From assembly GCF_003226565.1 (NCBI RefSeq), contig NZ_QKOE01000020.1:1-64000 (forward strand): a stretch of DNA of 64,000 nucleotides. The letters are read 5' to 3'. Shown here one piece after another: positions 44,446-53,279 of this stretch (within the stretch, counting starts at the first letter, position 1; each line of letters begins with the position of its first letter). Both the position numbers and the translations under genes were made by a program. The DNA is from Parazoarcus communis SWub3 = DSM 12120 (GTDB lineage Bacteria; Pseudomonadota; Gammaproteobacteria; Burkholderiales; Rhodocyclaceae). The notes below the pieces were generated by a model. It was given only the letters and a program-made list of their open reading frames with translations, had not been told where the DNA came from and searched no databases.

Positions 44446-44773
44446 GCCGCTAATCGATCACCGCATCTACACCATCCGCTTGCGCAAGATGCCGGAGTTC
44501 ATCGACGTCTTCAACCGGCTGGCGATGCCCATTCTGTTGAACACATTGGGTCATCCGCTGGGCTTCTACGTCAGCCAGGTCGGGCCGCTCAACCAGTTTG
44601 TCCATCTATGGGCCTATGAAAGCCTCGCGGACTACGAGCAGCGCAGTCTGGCGCGCGACCGTCACCCCGATTTTCCCGCGTATCTGGCGGCCTCCGAGCA
44701 CTTGATCGTCGCTCAGGAGACACGATTGATCCGGGCCATCGACATGCCGGCGCTGATGGGGCGGGCAATGTGA
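44435..44773 (+). CDS. NIPSNAP-family protein
   Basis: A 112-residue NIPSNAP/dimeric alpha-beta barrel protein: IDHRIYTIRLRKMPEFIDVF, then GFYVSQVGPLNQFVHLWAYE, typical of the family. Its start lies inside the last codons of the dehydrogenase gene (11-nt overlap), preceded by GAGGTG, so translation is probably coupled. Such small proteins often accompany catabolic dehydrogenases; their role is unclear, possibly isomerase or heme-linked. Confidence 0.88.
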   Translation: MSPKPLIDHRIYTIRLRKMPEFIDVFNRLAMPILLNTLGHPLGFYVSQVGPLNQFVHLWAYESLADYEQRSLARDRHPDFPAYLAASEHLIVAQETRLIRAIDMPALMGRAM

Positions 44774-44838
44774 TTTACCACAGCACTGGTGTGGAGACAC
44801 GCACCTGAATACAACGAGAGCAACACCAAGGAGGAAAT

Positions 44839-45861
44839 ATGAAAAAAACATTATGCATGACGTTGGGTGCGTTTGCTTGCAGCGGGGCCTGGGCCCAGTC
44901 CAAGGTCACCGTTTATGGCCTGATAGATGCGGGTTTTGCCTACGAACGCAACAGTCGTACGGGACAGGACGTCAAAGCTATCCAGAGCGGCATGCTTAGT
45001 TCGAGTCGGCTGGGGTTTCGCGGTGTGGAGGACCTGGGTAATGGGATCAAAGCGATTTGGGTGATAGAGGCTGGGATTCTGACGGATACCGGTCAGCCAC
45101 AGCACGCCAACAACTTTTGGGGGCGGCAGAGCTACCTCGCGCTGGCGGGCGATTTTGGCAGCCTTGGCCTGGGCCGGCAGTACGCGCCGGAGGACGGCGT
45201 CAATGCCCGATTCGACCCTTTCGAGCATGGTAGCGGTGGAAATGCAGGCAATGTCATGAAAGCCATGGCGATTCGGGCGGACAATTCGGTGAAATATGTC
45301 AGCCCGAAGATAGGCGGGGTCACCGGGACACTGGTGTACGGTTTCGGTGAGGTGGCGGGCTCAACGCGCGCAGGGGTATACCTGTCTGGTGCGCTTGAGT
45401 ACGGGCAGGGGCCGTTTGAGGCAGGTTTCTCGTTTGAGCGCATGCGCGACAAGGCGGATACGGTTACAGGCCGGAAGTTCCAGCTCGGCATCAGCTATGA
45501 CTTTGGTCTGGTGCGGGCATATGCGATGACGCAGGCAGACCGTGATGTCGAAGCTGCGGTTCCGACCCGCGGCGCGGACTCCAATCAGTACCTGCTTGGC
45601 CTGAGTGCGCCGCTGGGTCGCAGCGGTAAACTGCTTGCGTCCTGGGTGCGGGAGGATGACAAGGATGCCGCGGATCGTGATGCCGACATGTGGGCACTAG
45701 GCTATGTGCATGCACTTTCCAAGCGGACCGATCTCTACGGCGTCTATGCGCACATGGTGACCCATAACAACCCGGCCCTCAGTCTTGGCAATGGGCAGAA
45801 CGCTGCGATTGTTGCGGGTGCCGACCGTTCGGTCAATATCGGTGTTCGGCATCGGTTCTGA
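44839..45861 (+). CDS. Gram-negative porin, second copy type
   Basis: A 340-residue outer-membrane porin: a signal ending GAWAQ, SKVTVYGLIDAGF, EDLGNGIKAIWVIEAG and a terminal VRHRF with Phe last. It is the same family as the porin at 11739 but clearly divergent. A strong AAGGAGGAA ribosome binding site precedes the ATG. As the last gene of the SDR-dehydrogenase-NIPSNAP series, 65 nt after it, it probably lets the pathway's substrate enter the periplasm. Confidence 0.93.
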   Translation: MKKTLCMTLGAFACSGAWAQSKVTVYGLIDAGFAYERNSRTGQDVKAIQSGMLSSSRLGFRGVEDLGNGIKAIWVIEAGILTDTGQPQHANNFWGRQSYLALAGDFGSLGLGRQYAPEDGVNARFDPFEHGSGGNAGNVMKAMAIRADNSVKYVSPKIGGVTGTLVYGFGEVAGSTRAGVYLSGALEYGQGPFEAGFSFERMRDKADTVTGRKFQLGISYDFGLVRAYAMTQADRDVEAAVPTRGADSNQYLLGLSAPLGRSGKLLASWVREDDKDAADRDADMWALGYVHALSKRTDLYGVYAHMVTHNNPALSLGNGQNAAIVAGADRSVNIGVRHRF

Positions 45862-45877
45862 CGGTATCTTGAGCGCC

Positions 45878-45918
45878 CGGTCGCCTTTTGTCTGCTTTAT
45901 ACAGACCAAGGGCGACCG
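45878..45918. terminator. Long hairpin between convergent porin and thioredoxin genes
   Basis: An outer stem CGGTCGCC/GGCGACCG (45878-45885 and 45911-45918) contains an inner stem GTCTG/CAGAC (45890-45894 and 45902-45906). No strong T-run follows on either side, but the position between two converging genes fits a bidirectional terminator. Confidence 0.5.
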
Positions 45919-45960
45919 TCTTGATAAAGGCAGGCAATCACTCGGGGCACGCAAGCCCGC

Positions 45961-46494
45961 TTAGCGCGCAACAGCTGCCGAGGTCGGTGTGCTGTGGGCC
46001 GAACAGTTTTGGGTTGCATGCGCCAGCCATGCGCTGTCGATCTCACCTGTGTGCTGGGCACAGAGACTACGATCCGCCGCGAGCACGACCGTGTGGGGGA
46101 GCGCGCCGTGCGGGTTGCCGAAGCGCGCGAGTACGCCCTGTGGCGTGCTCGGCGCGTATAGCGTCATGACCGAGCTGAGGGCCTGGCGGACGCCGGATGG
46201 TGCCATGGCTGTTTCGGCGGGCCGGTGCAGTGCGACGGTGATGACGCGTACCTGGCCGTGTGCCGCGTGTGTGGCAAGCAGAGGCATTTCACGCAGGCAG
46301 GGGGGGCAGTCGTAGCGCCAGAAGTTGACCACCGTAGGTTGTGGTGGCAACTCGGCAAGGCGGACGAAACGTTGTCCATCGGAGAGTTCGAAATCGAGCG
46401 CTGTTGGGGATGCCCCGGCGCCGTGTGCCGGCATGCTGCTCGCCCACAGGGCAATCAGCATGCTGCACACGGATAGGTGGCGAGCGGGTGTCAC
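45961..46494 (-). CDS. TlpA-like periplasmic thioredoxin
   Basis: A 177-residue exported thioredoxin-fold protein: hydrophobic signal region (VCSMLIALWASSMPAHG), then TVVNFWRYDCPPCLREMP with a CPPC active site, and a C-terminal PHTVVLAADRSL strand. It begins with GTG at 46494, overlapping the receptor's stop codon (GTGA), so it is translationally coupled to the TonB receptor. A role in reducing the receptor's cysteines or its metal cargo is possible but not shown. Confidence 0.85.
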   Translation of the reverse strand: MTPARHLSVCSMLIALWASSMPAHGAGASPTALDFELSDGQRFVRLAELPPQPTVVNFWRYDCPPCLREMPLLATHAAHGQVRVITVALHRPAETAMAPSGVRQALSSVMTLYAPSTPQGVLARFGNPHGALPHTVVLAADRSLCAQHTGEIDSAWLAHATQNCSAHSTPTSAAVAR

Positions 46495-48596
46495 AGTGCG
46501 AACTTCACCCCAGCATAGACGAAGCGCCCCCGGTTCGGCCCCCAGATCTGGGTGACGTCCAGTGCGCCGCTGCCGTCGATCCAGAGCATGCTTTCCTTGT
46601 CGGCCTGGTTGAAATCGAACACATTGTCGATGCCGAGGAAGGCACTCCATTGCCTGTCGATCCGATATTCGCCCCGCAGGTCGGCAATCCAGTAGGCGGG
46701 GCTGGTATTCCGCTTGGGGGTGCCGTCCATGTTGTAGCGCGGGTTGTTGGCGTAATCGTAGAACTTGGCGAGGTCCATCGGCCCGGTCCAGGTGGCGCGC
46801 ACCATGCCAGTCCATGGGCCGTTGTCGTAGTCCAGGCGCAGATAGACGCGGGTTTCCGGACGGGCAAAGGCGAGGGTGCCGGGCTCGGAGAAGCGGTAGT
46901 TGAAGCGTTCGGCTGCAACCGTGGTTTCCCATTGCGGCGTCAGCTTGTAGGTGATGGTGATGTCGCCTCCGGCCACTGTCACCGGCCTTCTGGCTGCGGT
47001 GAACAGGGTGATTGCGTCGCCTGTGTCCGGATCGGTGGCGCCTGAGTCGAGCAGCGCCATGTTCTTGATGCGGTTGTAGTTCAGCGAGCCCGCCCAGGCC
47101 AGTCGATCGCTGGCATAGGACAAGGTGTACGACACATTGTCGGAGACCTCTGCCTTGTCGATCTGGCGGACGATGCGCGAGGTATCCAGGATGCCGTGAT
47201 CCTGCTCGAAGAACGAGGTCGGGGCGCGGAAGCCGCGTCCTGCGCCAAAACGGCTGCTGTACTCATGGTTGTGTGTCCATAGTACGTTCAGTCGTGGGCT
47301 GGTGATGCCGCCGAATACGTTATGGTTGTCGTAGCGCACCGAGGCGTTGACCTCGACGGCACCGTCGAGGAAGGCATGATAGGCCTGCAGGAACACGCCT
47401 GGGGTACGGTACTTGTAGTTGTCGATACCGTCGTTTGGTGTGCCGCTTGCATCGGTGCCGGTGCTTTCCAGGTCTTCGTAGCGGTAGTTGGTGCCGGCGG
47501 TGACCAGCGTGGCGCCGACAGGCTGCTGGGTACTGGCTTCGAAGTAATATTGGGTCTGTTCGGCTTTGTAAAGGGCTTTTTCGTAGAAGGAGTCCTGCTT
47601 GTGGTGAGCGTAGCCCACTGCCAGCCTCAGGTTGCCTTCGCCCAGTTTGTGGGTTGCGCTGGTGATGAATTGCTTGCGGTCGGTGAAGATGATTTCCGAC
47701 ATGCCGGCGCGGCCATCGTCATAAGGTATGACGGTGCCGCTGGAAGGGTCGATCCAGCCGCTGGGGTCGGGCGAGGCATGCTTGCCCCGGCTCCAGTCGA
47801 AAGGGTTGCCGGTGCCGTCGGTCTTGACGCGCTTGTAGTTGGAGCCCATGGCTCCGCCCATGCGCTTTTCGTCGACAATGTCGAGACGGCCCTTGAGCTT
47901 GAACCCGCCAAGGTCGTCAATGAAATAGCCAATGCCACCGATACTGCGTTTGTAACCGGAGTACTCCGAGACCTTGTTATGGTCGTCGTCGACCGTATTG
48001 TGGCGGTTGTGGTTGAAATTCGCGGTCAGCGCCCCGCCGTCAAAGGTTCTTGCGCCGAACAGTTCGGTGTTGGCATGACCGTGGCTGCCGAACTGCTGGT
48101 TGATCATCAGTTCGTTCTCGAGCGGACGGCGGGTGACGATGTTGACCGAACCAGCAAGGGCTTCCGGTGCAATCAGACTGGTTCCCGCGCCTCGCGAAAT
48201 GTCGATGCGTTCGAGTCCGCCCAGGCTGACGCTATCCAGGCCGTAGGCCGTCGAGACCGAAGAGAAGATCGGGATGCCATCGATCAGCAGCGTTGTGTAG
48301 CGACCCGGCAGATTGTTCAGCACGATGTTGCGGACGTTGCAGATCGAACACTCGGTTTGCACCGAGAGGCCCGGGCGTTTGTCGATGGCCTCGGTCAGCG
48401 TGGTTGCACCGCTCTTTTCGATATCCCTGGCACTGAAGGATTCGGTGGTAATGATCTCGTCCCGGAGCATGGGCTTGCTACCGACGGAGCGACCACTGCC
48501 AACCGTGACTTCACTCAGTTCGCGGTCGGCAGCGTGGGCATTGGGCCACGACAATGCAAGGGCTAGGGCAATGGGTGTCAGACGGGCGCGCGGCAT
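46491..48596 (-). CDS. TonB-dependent outer-membrane receptor
   Basis: A 701-residue receptor with a signal peptide (cut after NAHA). The plug domain includes SFSARDIEKSGATTLTEAI and a CSIC pair (C83 and C86) followed by NIVLNNLPG and TLLIDGIPIFS. A 22-strand barrel follows and ends in a C-terminal aromatic-hydrophobic strand (YAGVKFAL, with Leu as last residue). The cysteine pair in the plug is uncommon. The substrate is unknown; the colocated thioredoxin suggests a metal complex or redox-active cargo. No clear Fur box was found upstream. Confidence 0.9.
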   Translation of the reverse strand: MPRARLTPIALALALSWPNAHAADRELSEVTVGSGRSVGSKPMLRDEIITTESFSARDIEKSGATTLTEAIDKRPGLSVQTECSICNVRNIVLNNLPGRYTTLLIDGIPIFSSVSTAYGLDSVSLGGLERIDISRGAGTSLIAPEALAGSVNIVTRRPLENELMINQQFGSHGHANTELFGARTFDGGALTANFNHNRHNTVDDDHNKVSEYSGYKRSIGGIGYFIDDLGGFKLKGRLDIVDEKRMGGAMGSNYKRVKTDGTGNPFDWSRGKHASPDPSGWIDPSSGTVIPYDDGRAGMSEIIFTDRKQFITSATHKLGEGNLRLAVGYAHHKQDSFYEKALYKAEQTQYYFEASTQQPVGATLVTAGTNYRYEDLESTGTDASGTPNDGIDNYKYRTPGVFLQAYHAFLDGAVEVNASVRYDNHNVFGGITSPRLNVLWTHNHEYSSRFGAGRGFRAPTSFFEQDHGILDTSRIVRQIDKAEVSDNVSYTLSYASDRLAWAGSLNYNRIKNMALLDSGATDPDTGDAITLFTAARRPVTVAGGDITITYKLTPQWETTVAAERFNYRFSEPGTLAFARPETRVYLRLDYDNGPWTGMVRATWTGPMDLAKFYDYANNPRYNMDGTPKRNTSPAYWIADLRGEYRIDRQWSAFLGIDNVFDFNQADKESMLWIDGSGALDVTQIWGPNRGRFVYAGVKFAL

Positions 48597-48845
48597 GAAT
48601 CCTCCGGGAGGCGGGTTCTGGCTGGCTTGCGCGCGTGTCGCTGGCTGGCTGGGATAACAGCAGACGTAATGCGGGATGCATCACGCGAATCATTGTATTC
48701 TAATTTTCAGGATTCATGCCATATGCTTGATGCCTGCAAAGGCATCATCCGGCGAGTGTGGCATGGAGGCCCGGAGTGACGGACTGGTCGTATCGATCCT
48801 CGCTTCAAAAGCGGGCGGTCAAGGGCGGAGGACTTTTTCCCTGGA

Positions 48846-49706
48846 CTACAGCTCCTCCAGGTCCTCGTGCCAGCGCTCGGCCATTCGCAGCCGGTTCCCC
48901 GCCTGAATTTCCGGGGCACTCGCCAGCATCGACACCAGCAGGTTCAGCACGCTCATTGCTGCCGCATAGGAGTCAAAGCGCCCCGATCCGCTGGTTTCGC
49001 ACGCGATCCGCCAGGTGGCATCGACCTCCCTGGTCGGCGTGGTGGCGTCGATCAGCACCAGGACCGGCACACCGGCTTTTCTGGCGAGGCGGGCGATCTG
49101 CGCCACTACGGGTACGCGGCGGCGGAAGGCAAGGATGATCAGCATGTCGTCCGGGCCGAAGCTGGCAAGGTCTTCGCCCAGGGTCTGGCCGGCCTGGGGT
49201 AGCAGCACCACCTGATCTTTCAGCAGCACCAGTTGGCGGGCGAAATACTGCGCCAGGGCGTGGCTGTTGCGATAGCCGACGATACCGACGCGGCGGGCGC
49301 GGGCCAGGGTGGCGAGCGCGGGCTCGACTACCCCGTGGGTGAGTCGCTCGAAAGTGACGGCCAGGTTCTGCAGGTCACGACGCAGGTGCTCGCCGAAGGC
49401 CTCTTCCGCCGCCGCGGGTAGTTCTGCCGCGGCCTGGAAGTTGGGGGCACCCCAGCGCTGCGCTTCGCGTGCCTCGCGCCGGGCAGTGGCAAAGCCGTCG
49501 TAGCCCAGGCGTTGGATGAATCGGGTTACGGCGGCCTTCGAGCTGCCGGCGATCGCTGCCAGTTCGGTTGCGGAATGGGTCGCAAGCAGTGCTGGCTGCG
49601 CGGTAAGCAGTTCGGCCAGCTTGCGCTCGGAGTCCGGCAGGACCTCGGTCAGCGCCTCGATGCGTTCATCAATGGGCTTGAATCGTCTGGCAGGTTTCGG
49701 CGGCAT
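48846..49706 (-). CDS. RpiR/MurR-family transcriptional regulator
   Basis: A 286-residue regulator with an N-terminal helix-turn-helix of the RpiR type (ELAAIAGSSKAAVTRFIQRLGYDGF) and a C-terminal SIS domain (RARRVGIVGYRNSHALAQYF, DDMLIILAFRRRVPVV). The SIS domain usually binds a phosphosugar; in amino-acid operons it senses another metabolite. It lies 28 nt after the carbamoylase gene, as the last gene of the seven-gene operon. It is the best candidate to bind the inverted repeat at 56206-56245. Confidence 0.92.
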   Translation of the reverse strand: MPPKPARRFKPIDERIEALTEVLPDSERKLAELLTAQPALLATHSATELAAIAGSSKAAVTRFIQRLGYDGFATARREAREAQRWGAPNFQAAAELPAAAEEAFGEHLRRDLQNLAVTFERLTHGVVEPALATLARARRVGIVGYRNSHALAQYFARQLVLLKDQVVLLPQAGQTLGEDLASFGPDDMLIILAFRRRVPVVAQIARLARKAGVPVLVLIDATTPTREVDATWRIACETSGSGRFDSYAAAMSVLNLLVSMLASAPEIQAGNRLRMAERWHEDLEEL

Positions 49707-49734
49707 CGGTGGTAACGGTCAGCTAAGCGGTCGG

Positions 49735-50682
49735 TCAGGCGGGTAGCACCGGACCTTTGGTGTCGACAATCAGGCGGTAGGTTTCGGGTTCCCGGTGCAG
49801 GCCGAAGTTGAAGACATTGTCCTTCAGCTCGCGGCAACGGTCGAGGTCGCAGCTGGCTGTGATCAGCTCGTCTTCCACAGTAGAGCACATCGCGACGATT
49901 TCACCGGTGGGGGCGATGATGCAGCTCTGCCCAAGCAGGTCGCAGCCCTCTTCCTTGCCGGCCTTGGCGATGCCGACGATCCACATGCCGTTCTGGTAGG
50001 CGCCGGCCTGCAGCACGAGGTGGTTGTGAAAGCCCTGCAGGTGATCGTGTTCCGGTACGGGCGGGTAGTGGATGGGGGTGTTGTAGCCGATGAAGGCCAT
50101 CTCCACGCCTTGCAGGCCGAGCACGCGATAGGTCTCGGGCCAGCGGCGGTCGTTGCACAGCGCCATGCCGAGGATGACTTCGCACTCGCCGACGTGGGCG
50201 CGCCAGGCGCCGAAGCCGAGGTTGCCGCGCTCGAAGTAGCGCTTCTCGAGGTGCTGGAAGGCGCGCCAGGGCTCGTGCTCGCGATGGCCGGGAAGGTGCA
50301 CCTTGCGATACTTGCCGATGATGACGCCCGTCTTGTCCACCAGGATGGCGGTGTTGTAGCGATGCGTGCCGTCGGCTTCCTCGGCGAGCTCGGCGTAGCC
50401 GAGGTAGAAGCCGATCCCGAGCTTCTTCGCTTCCTCGAACAGCGGCAGCGTGGCGGGGCTGGGCATCTCGCGCTCGAACCAGCTGTCGATCTCGGCCTGG
50501 TCCTCGACATACCAGCGCGGGAAGAAGGTGGTGAGTGCGAGCTCGGGAAAGGCGATGGTGTCGCAGCCGCGGGCCCTGGCCTCTCGCATCAGTTCAAGCA
50601 TGCGGGCGACGACCTGAGTGCGCGATTCGTTGCGGGCGATGGGGCCGAGTTGGGCGGCGCCTACGAGCGTTTTGCGTGTCAT
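49735..50682 (-). CDS. N-carbamoyl-D-amino acid hydrolase
   Basis: A 315-residue nitrilase-superfamily amidase with the catalytic triad in D-carbamoylase positions: E47 (FPEL), K127 (YRKVHL) and C176 (LCNDRRWPE). The following HDHLQGFHNHLVLQAGAYQNG block is also typical. It removes the carbamoyl group from N-carbamoyl-D-amino acids or a related ureido acid, releasing CO2 and ammonia. Its start overlaps the M20 hydrolase stop by 4 nt. The true substrate in this operon may be a ureidopropionate derivative. Confidence 0.9.
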   Translation of the reverse strand: MTRKTLVGAAQLGPIARNESRTQVVARMLELMREARARGCDTIAFPELALTTFFPRWYVEDQAEIDSWFEREMPSPATLPLFEEAKKLGIGFYLGYAELAEEADGTHRYNTAILVDKTGVIIGKYRKVHLPGHREHEPWRAFQHLEKRYFERGNLGFGAWRAHVGECEVILGMALCNDRRWPETYRVLGLQGVEMAFIGYNTPIHYPPVPEHDHLQGFHNHLVLQAGAYQNGMWIVGIAKAGKEEGCDLLGQSCIIAPTGEIVAMCSTVEDELITASCDLDRCRELKDNVFNFGLHREPETYRLIVDTKGPVLPA

Positions 50683-52007
50683 GCGAGGGCTCCTGCCGGT
50701 GGGGTCGCGCCAGCCAGTTCGCACAGAACGGCGAGCAGCACATTGGCACCGGCTTCGATGTGTTCGGGGTGGGTGTGTTCGCGTACGTTGTGGCTGACGC
50801 CATCGACGCTGGGAACGAAAATCATCGCGGTCGGGCACACTGCGGCCAGCATCTGTGCGTCGTGGCCGGCACCGCTGGGCATGCGTCGGGTGGACAGGCC
50901 CTGTGTGCGGGCGTGGTGTTCGATGCGGTCGCACATTTGCGCAGCGAAGGGTACCGGGGCGAAGCGGGCGAGGCTGCGGGTGGCGATGTCCACCTTTTCG
51001 GCGTCGCGCAGTGCGTCCAGATGGGCGGCGAGGCGCGCTTCGGCCATCTGCAGGCGGGCTTCGTCGGTGTTGCGCAGGTCCACGGTGAGCACGGCGCGGT
51101 TGGGCACGACATTGACCAGGTTGGGAAAGAACTCGATGCGGCCGACGGTGGCGACCTGGTTACCACCCAGTTCCTGCGCCAGTTCGCGCACGAAGTGGAT
51201 GATGGCCCCGGCTACCCAGCCGGCGTCGCGGCGCAGGGCCATTGGCGTGGTGCCGGCGTGGTTGGAGGTGCCGAGGATCTCGATCTCGGTCCACGAGATC
51301 CCTTGCACCGATTCGACCACGCCGATCTGCGTGCCCTCGCGGTCGAGTACCGGGCCCTGTTCCACATGCAGTTCGATGAAGGCACGCGGCGCAGCGGCTG
51401 GCACTGGCGCGGGGCCGGCGTAAGCGATGCGCTGCAGTTCTTCGCCCACCGTGGTGCCGTCGATGCCGCGCGTGGCGAGCGCTTCACCCAATGGCAGGGC
51501 ACCGGTGTAGACCAGGCTGCCCATCATGTCGGGGGCGAAGCGGGCACCTTCTTCGTTGGTGAAGAAGGCTACCGCGAGCGGGTGCTCGGTGACGATGCCG
51601 GCATCGTTGAGGGTGGCAATGACTTCCAGCCCGGCGAGCACGCCGTAGTTACCATCAAAGCGGCCGCCGGTGCGCACGGTGTCGATGTGAGAGCCGGTCA
51701 TCACCGCCGCGCCGGACTGACGTCCGGCACGTACGCCGACGACATTGCCGATGGCATCCACCGTCACCGCCAGGCCAAGCTCACGCATCCAGTCGCAGAC
51801 CTGATCGCGGCCGGCGCGGTCGGCATCGGTCAGTGCGAGCCGGGCGCAGCCACCTCCGTCGATGGCGCCGATCTCCGCAAGTTGGGCGATACGCTGCTGC
51901 AGGCGGGCACCATTGATGCGCAGAGCAGTATTCCGCGAAGTCTCTGCTTCACGCTCCCCGGGGGGCGTGAGCGCAGCCCTTTTTCTGGGGGGGGCGGAAG
52001 CACTCAT
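50679..52007 (-). CDS. M20-family zinc hydrolase, N-carbamoyl-L-amino acid hydrolase/allantoate amidohydrolase type
   Basis: A 442-residue metallohydrolase with the family's metal-binding segments: GSHIDTV, DGNYG, NEEGARF, HVEQGPVL and a late HNVREHTHPEHIE. It hydrolyses ureido groups (N-carbamoyl-L-amino acids, allantoate or ureidoglycolate type). The first 30 residues are a non-conserved extension, but the start at 52007 overlaps the upstream stop by 4 nt and so is kept. Both neighbours overlap it, pointing to coupled translation. Confidence 0.9.
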   Translation of the reverse strand: MSASAPPRKRAALTPPGEREAETSRNTALRINGARLQQRIAQLAEIGAIDGGGCARLALTDADRAGRDQVCDWMRELGLAVTVDAIGNVVGVRAGRQSGAAVMTGSHIDTVRTGGRFDGNYGVLAGLEVIATLNDAGIVTEHPLAVAFFTNEEGARFAPDMMGSLVYTGALPLGEALATRGIDGTTVGEELQRIAYAGPAPVPAAAPRAFIELHVEQGPVLDREGTQIGVVESVQGISWTEIEILGTSNHAGTTPMALRRDAGWVAGAIIHFVRELAQELGGNQVATVGRIEFFPNLVNVVPNRAVLTVDLRNTDEARLQMAEARLAAHLDALRDAEKVDIATRSLARFAPVPFAAQMCDRIEHHARTQGLSTRRMPSGAGHDAQMLAAVCPTAMIFVPSVDGVSHNVREHTHPEHIEAGANVLLAVLCELAGATPPAGALA

Positions 52008-53248
52008 GGTGTGGCGCCCTCGACGGCTTCGGCGTGACGCCCGACCAGTTGTTCGTACAGCATCGGGTCGGTGGCGCCTTCGCTGCCGAACAACAGCACC
52101 CGGCTGTCTGCGCCCAGTCCGAGCGTGGCTGCGGTCTCGGGGCGGACAGCCGCCATCAACATGCCGGCGAGTCCGGCCACCGCGGATTCACCGGCGGCAA
52201 TCGGGGTGTCGCCATAGGGTGCGTCCGCCAGCAGACGCATGCAGGCCACCGCGGCGGCATCGGGAATGGTCAGGAAGTCCGATGTGCCGGCTTCGAGCAC
52301 TTCCCACGCGATCAGCGAGACTTCGCCGCAGGCCAGACCTGCCATCAGGGTGTCGAGATCGCCGTGCACGGCAGTAGGGGTGCCTGCCAGGGCCGAGGCA
52401 TACAGGCAGGCTGCCTTGTCGGGTTCGACAACGACAAAGCGCCCGCGCCCATCACCCAGGCGCTCCCAGAGATGTGCGCACACCGCGGCGGCAAGCCCGC
52501 CGACACCCCCCTGGATGAACACATGGGTGGGCGGCGTGGCTTCAGGCCATTGGCGCAAGGCCTCTTCGACCATTACCGAATAACCCTGCATCACGTCGCG
52601 CGGCACGTCGGTGTAGCCGGGGTAGGAGGTGTCGGAGACGATGAACCAGCCGTTCTCCCTGGCTGCGAGGTCGGCAGCACGTACTGCATTGTCATAGTTT
52701 CCGGGGCTGCGCACCACCTCGGCACCGTAGCGGGCAATGGCGGCGCGGCGGCCTTCGGATACGGTGGCGTGGATGTAGATGACGCACTTGCAGCCGAAGA
52801 GCTGCGCACCCCAGGCCACCGAACGTCCGTGGTTGCCGTCGGTGGCGCAGGTGACGGTGATGTCGGCGACCACGTCCTTGAACCGGCCTTCGAGTAGTTC
52901 GCGGCTGCTGGCCTGGTGGCCGCTGCGGCGCAGGATCTCCTTCTTCAGCAAACGCAGCACTGCATAGGCGCCGCCCAAGGCCTTGAAACTGCCGAGACCG
53001 AAGCGGTCGGCCTCGTGCTTGTAATGGATGGTGGCCACGCCAGCGGCTTGTGCCAGTCCGGGCAGGGCGACCAGCGGCGTGGGCGCGTAGCCGGGCCAGT
53101 CGGTGATTTCGGTGATGGCCTCGGCGTGGGCGGCGAGGCTGAGGATGGGCTTGAGGGTGTCCGGGTAGGGACCGCTGGCCGGCCGGCCGGCGCAGTGCGC
53201 CAGCGGCAGGACGGCCAGTTCGCCCAGGAGCGAGGTGGCGTTGAGCAT
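52004..53248 (-). CDS. dpaL: 2,3-diaminopropionate ammonia-lyase
   Basis: A 414-residue fold-type II PLP enzyme with the Schiff-base lysine K89 in DRFGLGSFKALGGAYA, a glycine-rich phosphate loop (FIQGGVGGLAAAV) and CATDGNHGRSVAWGAQ. It converts 2,3-diaminopropionate to pyruvate and two ammonia. The ATG at 53248 gives the usual family start; in-frame codons upstream lie in the TRAP binding-protein gap. Its presence together with two carbamoylases suggests that its substrate is released from a ureido precursor. Confidence 0.92.
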   Translation of the reverse strand: MLNATSLLGELAVLPLAHCAGRPASGPYPDTLKPILSLAAHAEAITEITDWPGYAPTPLVALPGLAQAAGVATIHYKHEADRFGLGSFKALGGAYAVLRLLKKEILRRSGHQASSRELLEGRFKDVVADITVTCATDGNHGRSVAWGAQLFGCKCVIYIHATVSEGRRAAIARYGAEVVRSPGNYDNAVRAADLAARENGWFIVSDTSYPGYTDVPRDVMQGYSVMVEEALRQWPEATPPTHVFIQGGVGGLAAAVCAHLWERLGDGRGRFVVVEPDKAACLYASALAGTPTAVHGDLDTLMAGLACGEVSLIAWEVLEAGTSDFLTIPDAAAVACMRLLADAPYGDTPIAAGESAVAGLAGMLMAAVRPETAATLGLGADSRVLLFGSEGATDPMLYEQLVGRHAEAVEGATP

Positions 53249-53279
53249 AGGTGTTTCCGTTGTGACTTTGGCCCGGTGC

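Noticed and set aside
47322-48566. Plus-strand frame of 414 codons over the TonB receptor
   Set aside because: Antisense to a full receptor with a signal peptide and plug motifs.
48660-48722. Possible Fur box or promoter before the TonB receptor
   Set aside because: Only a TACAAT-like -10 on the minus strand (48692-48697) is visible; no 19-bp Fur palindrome could be aligned.
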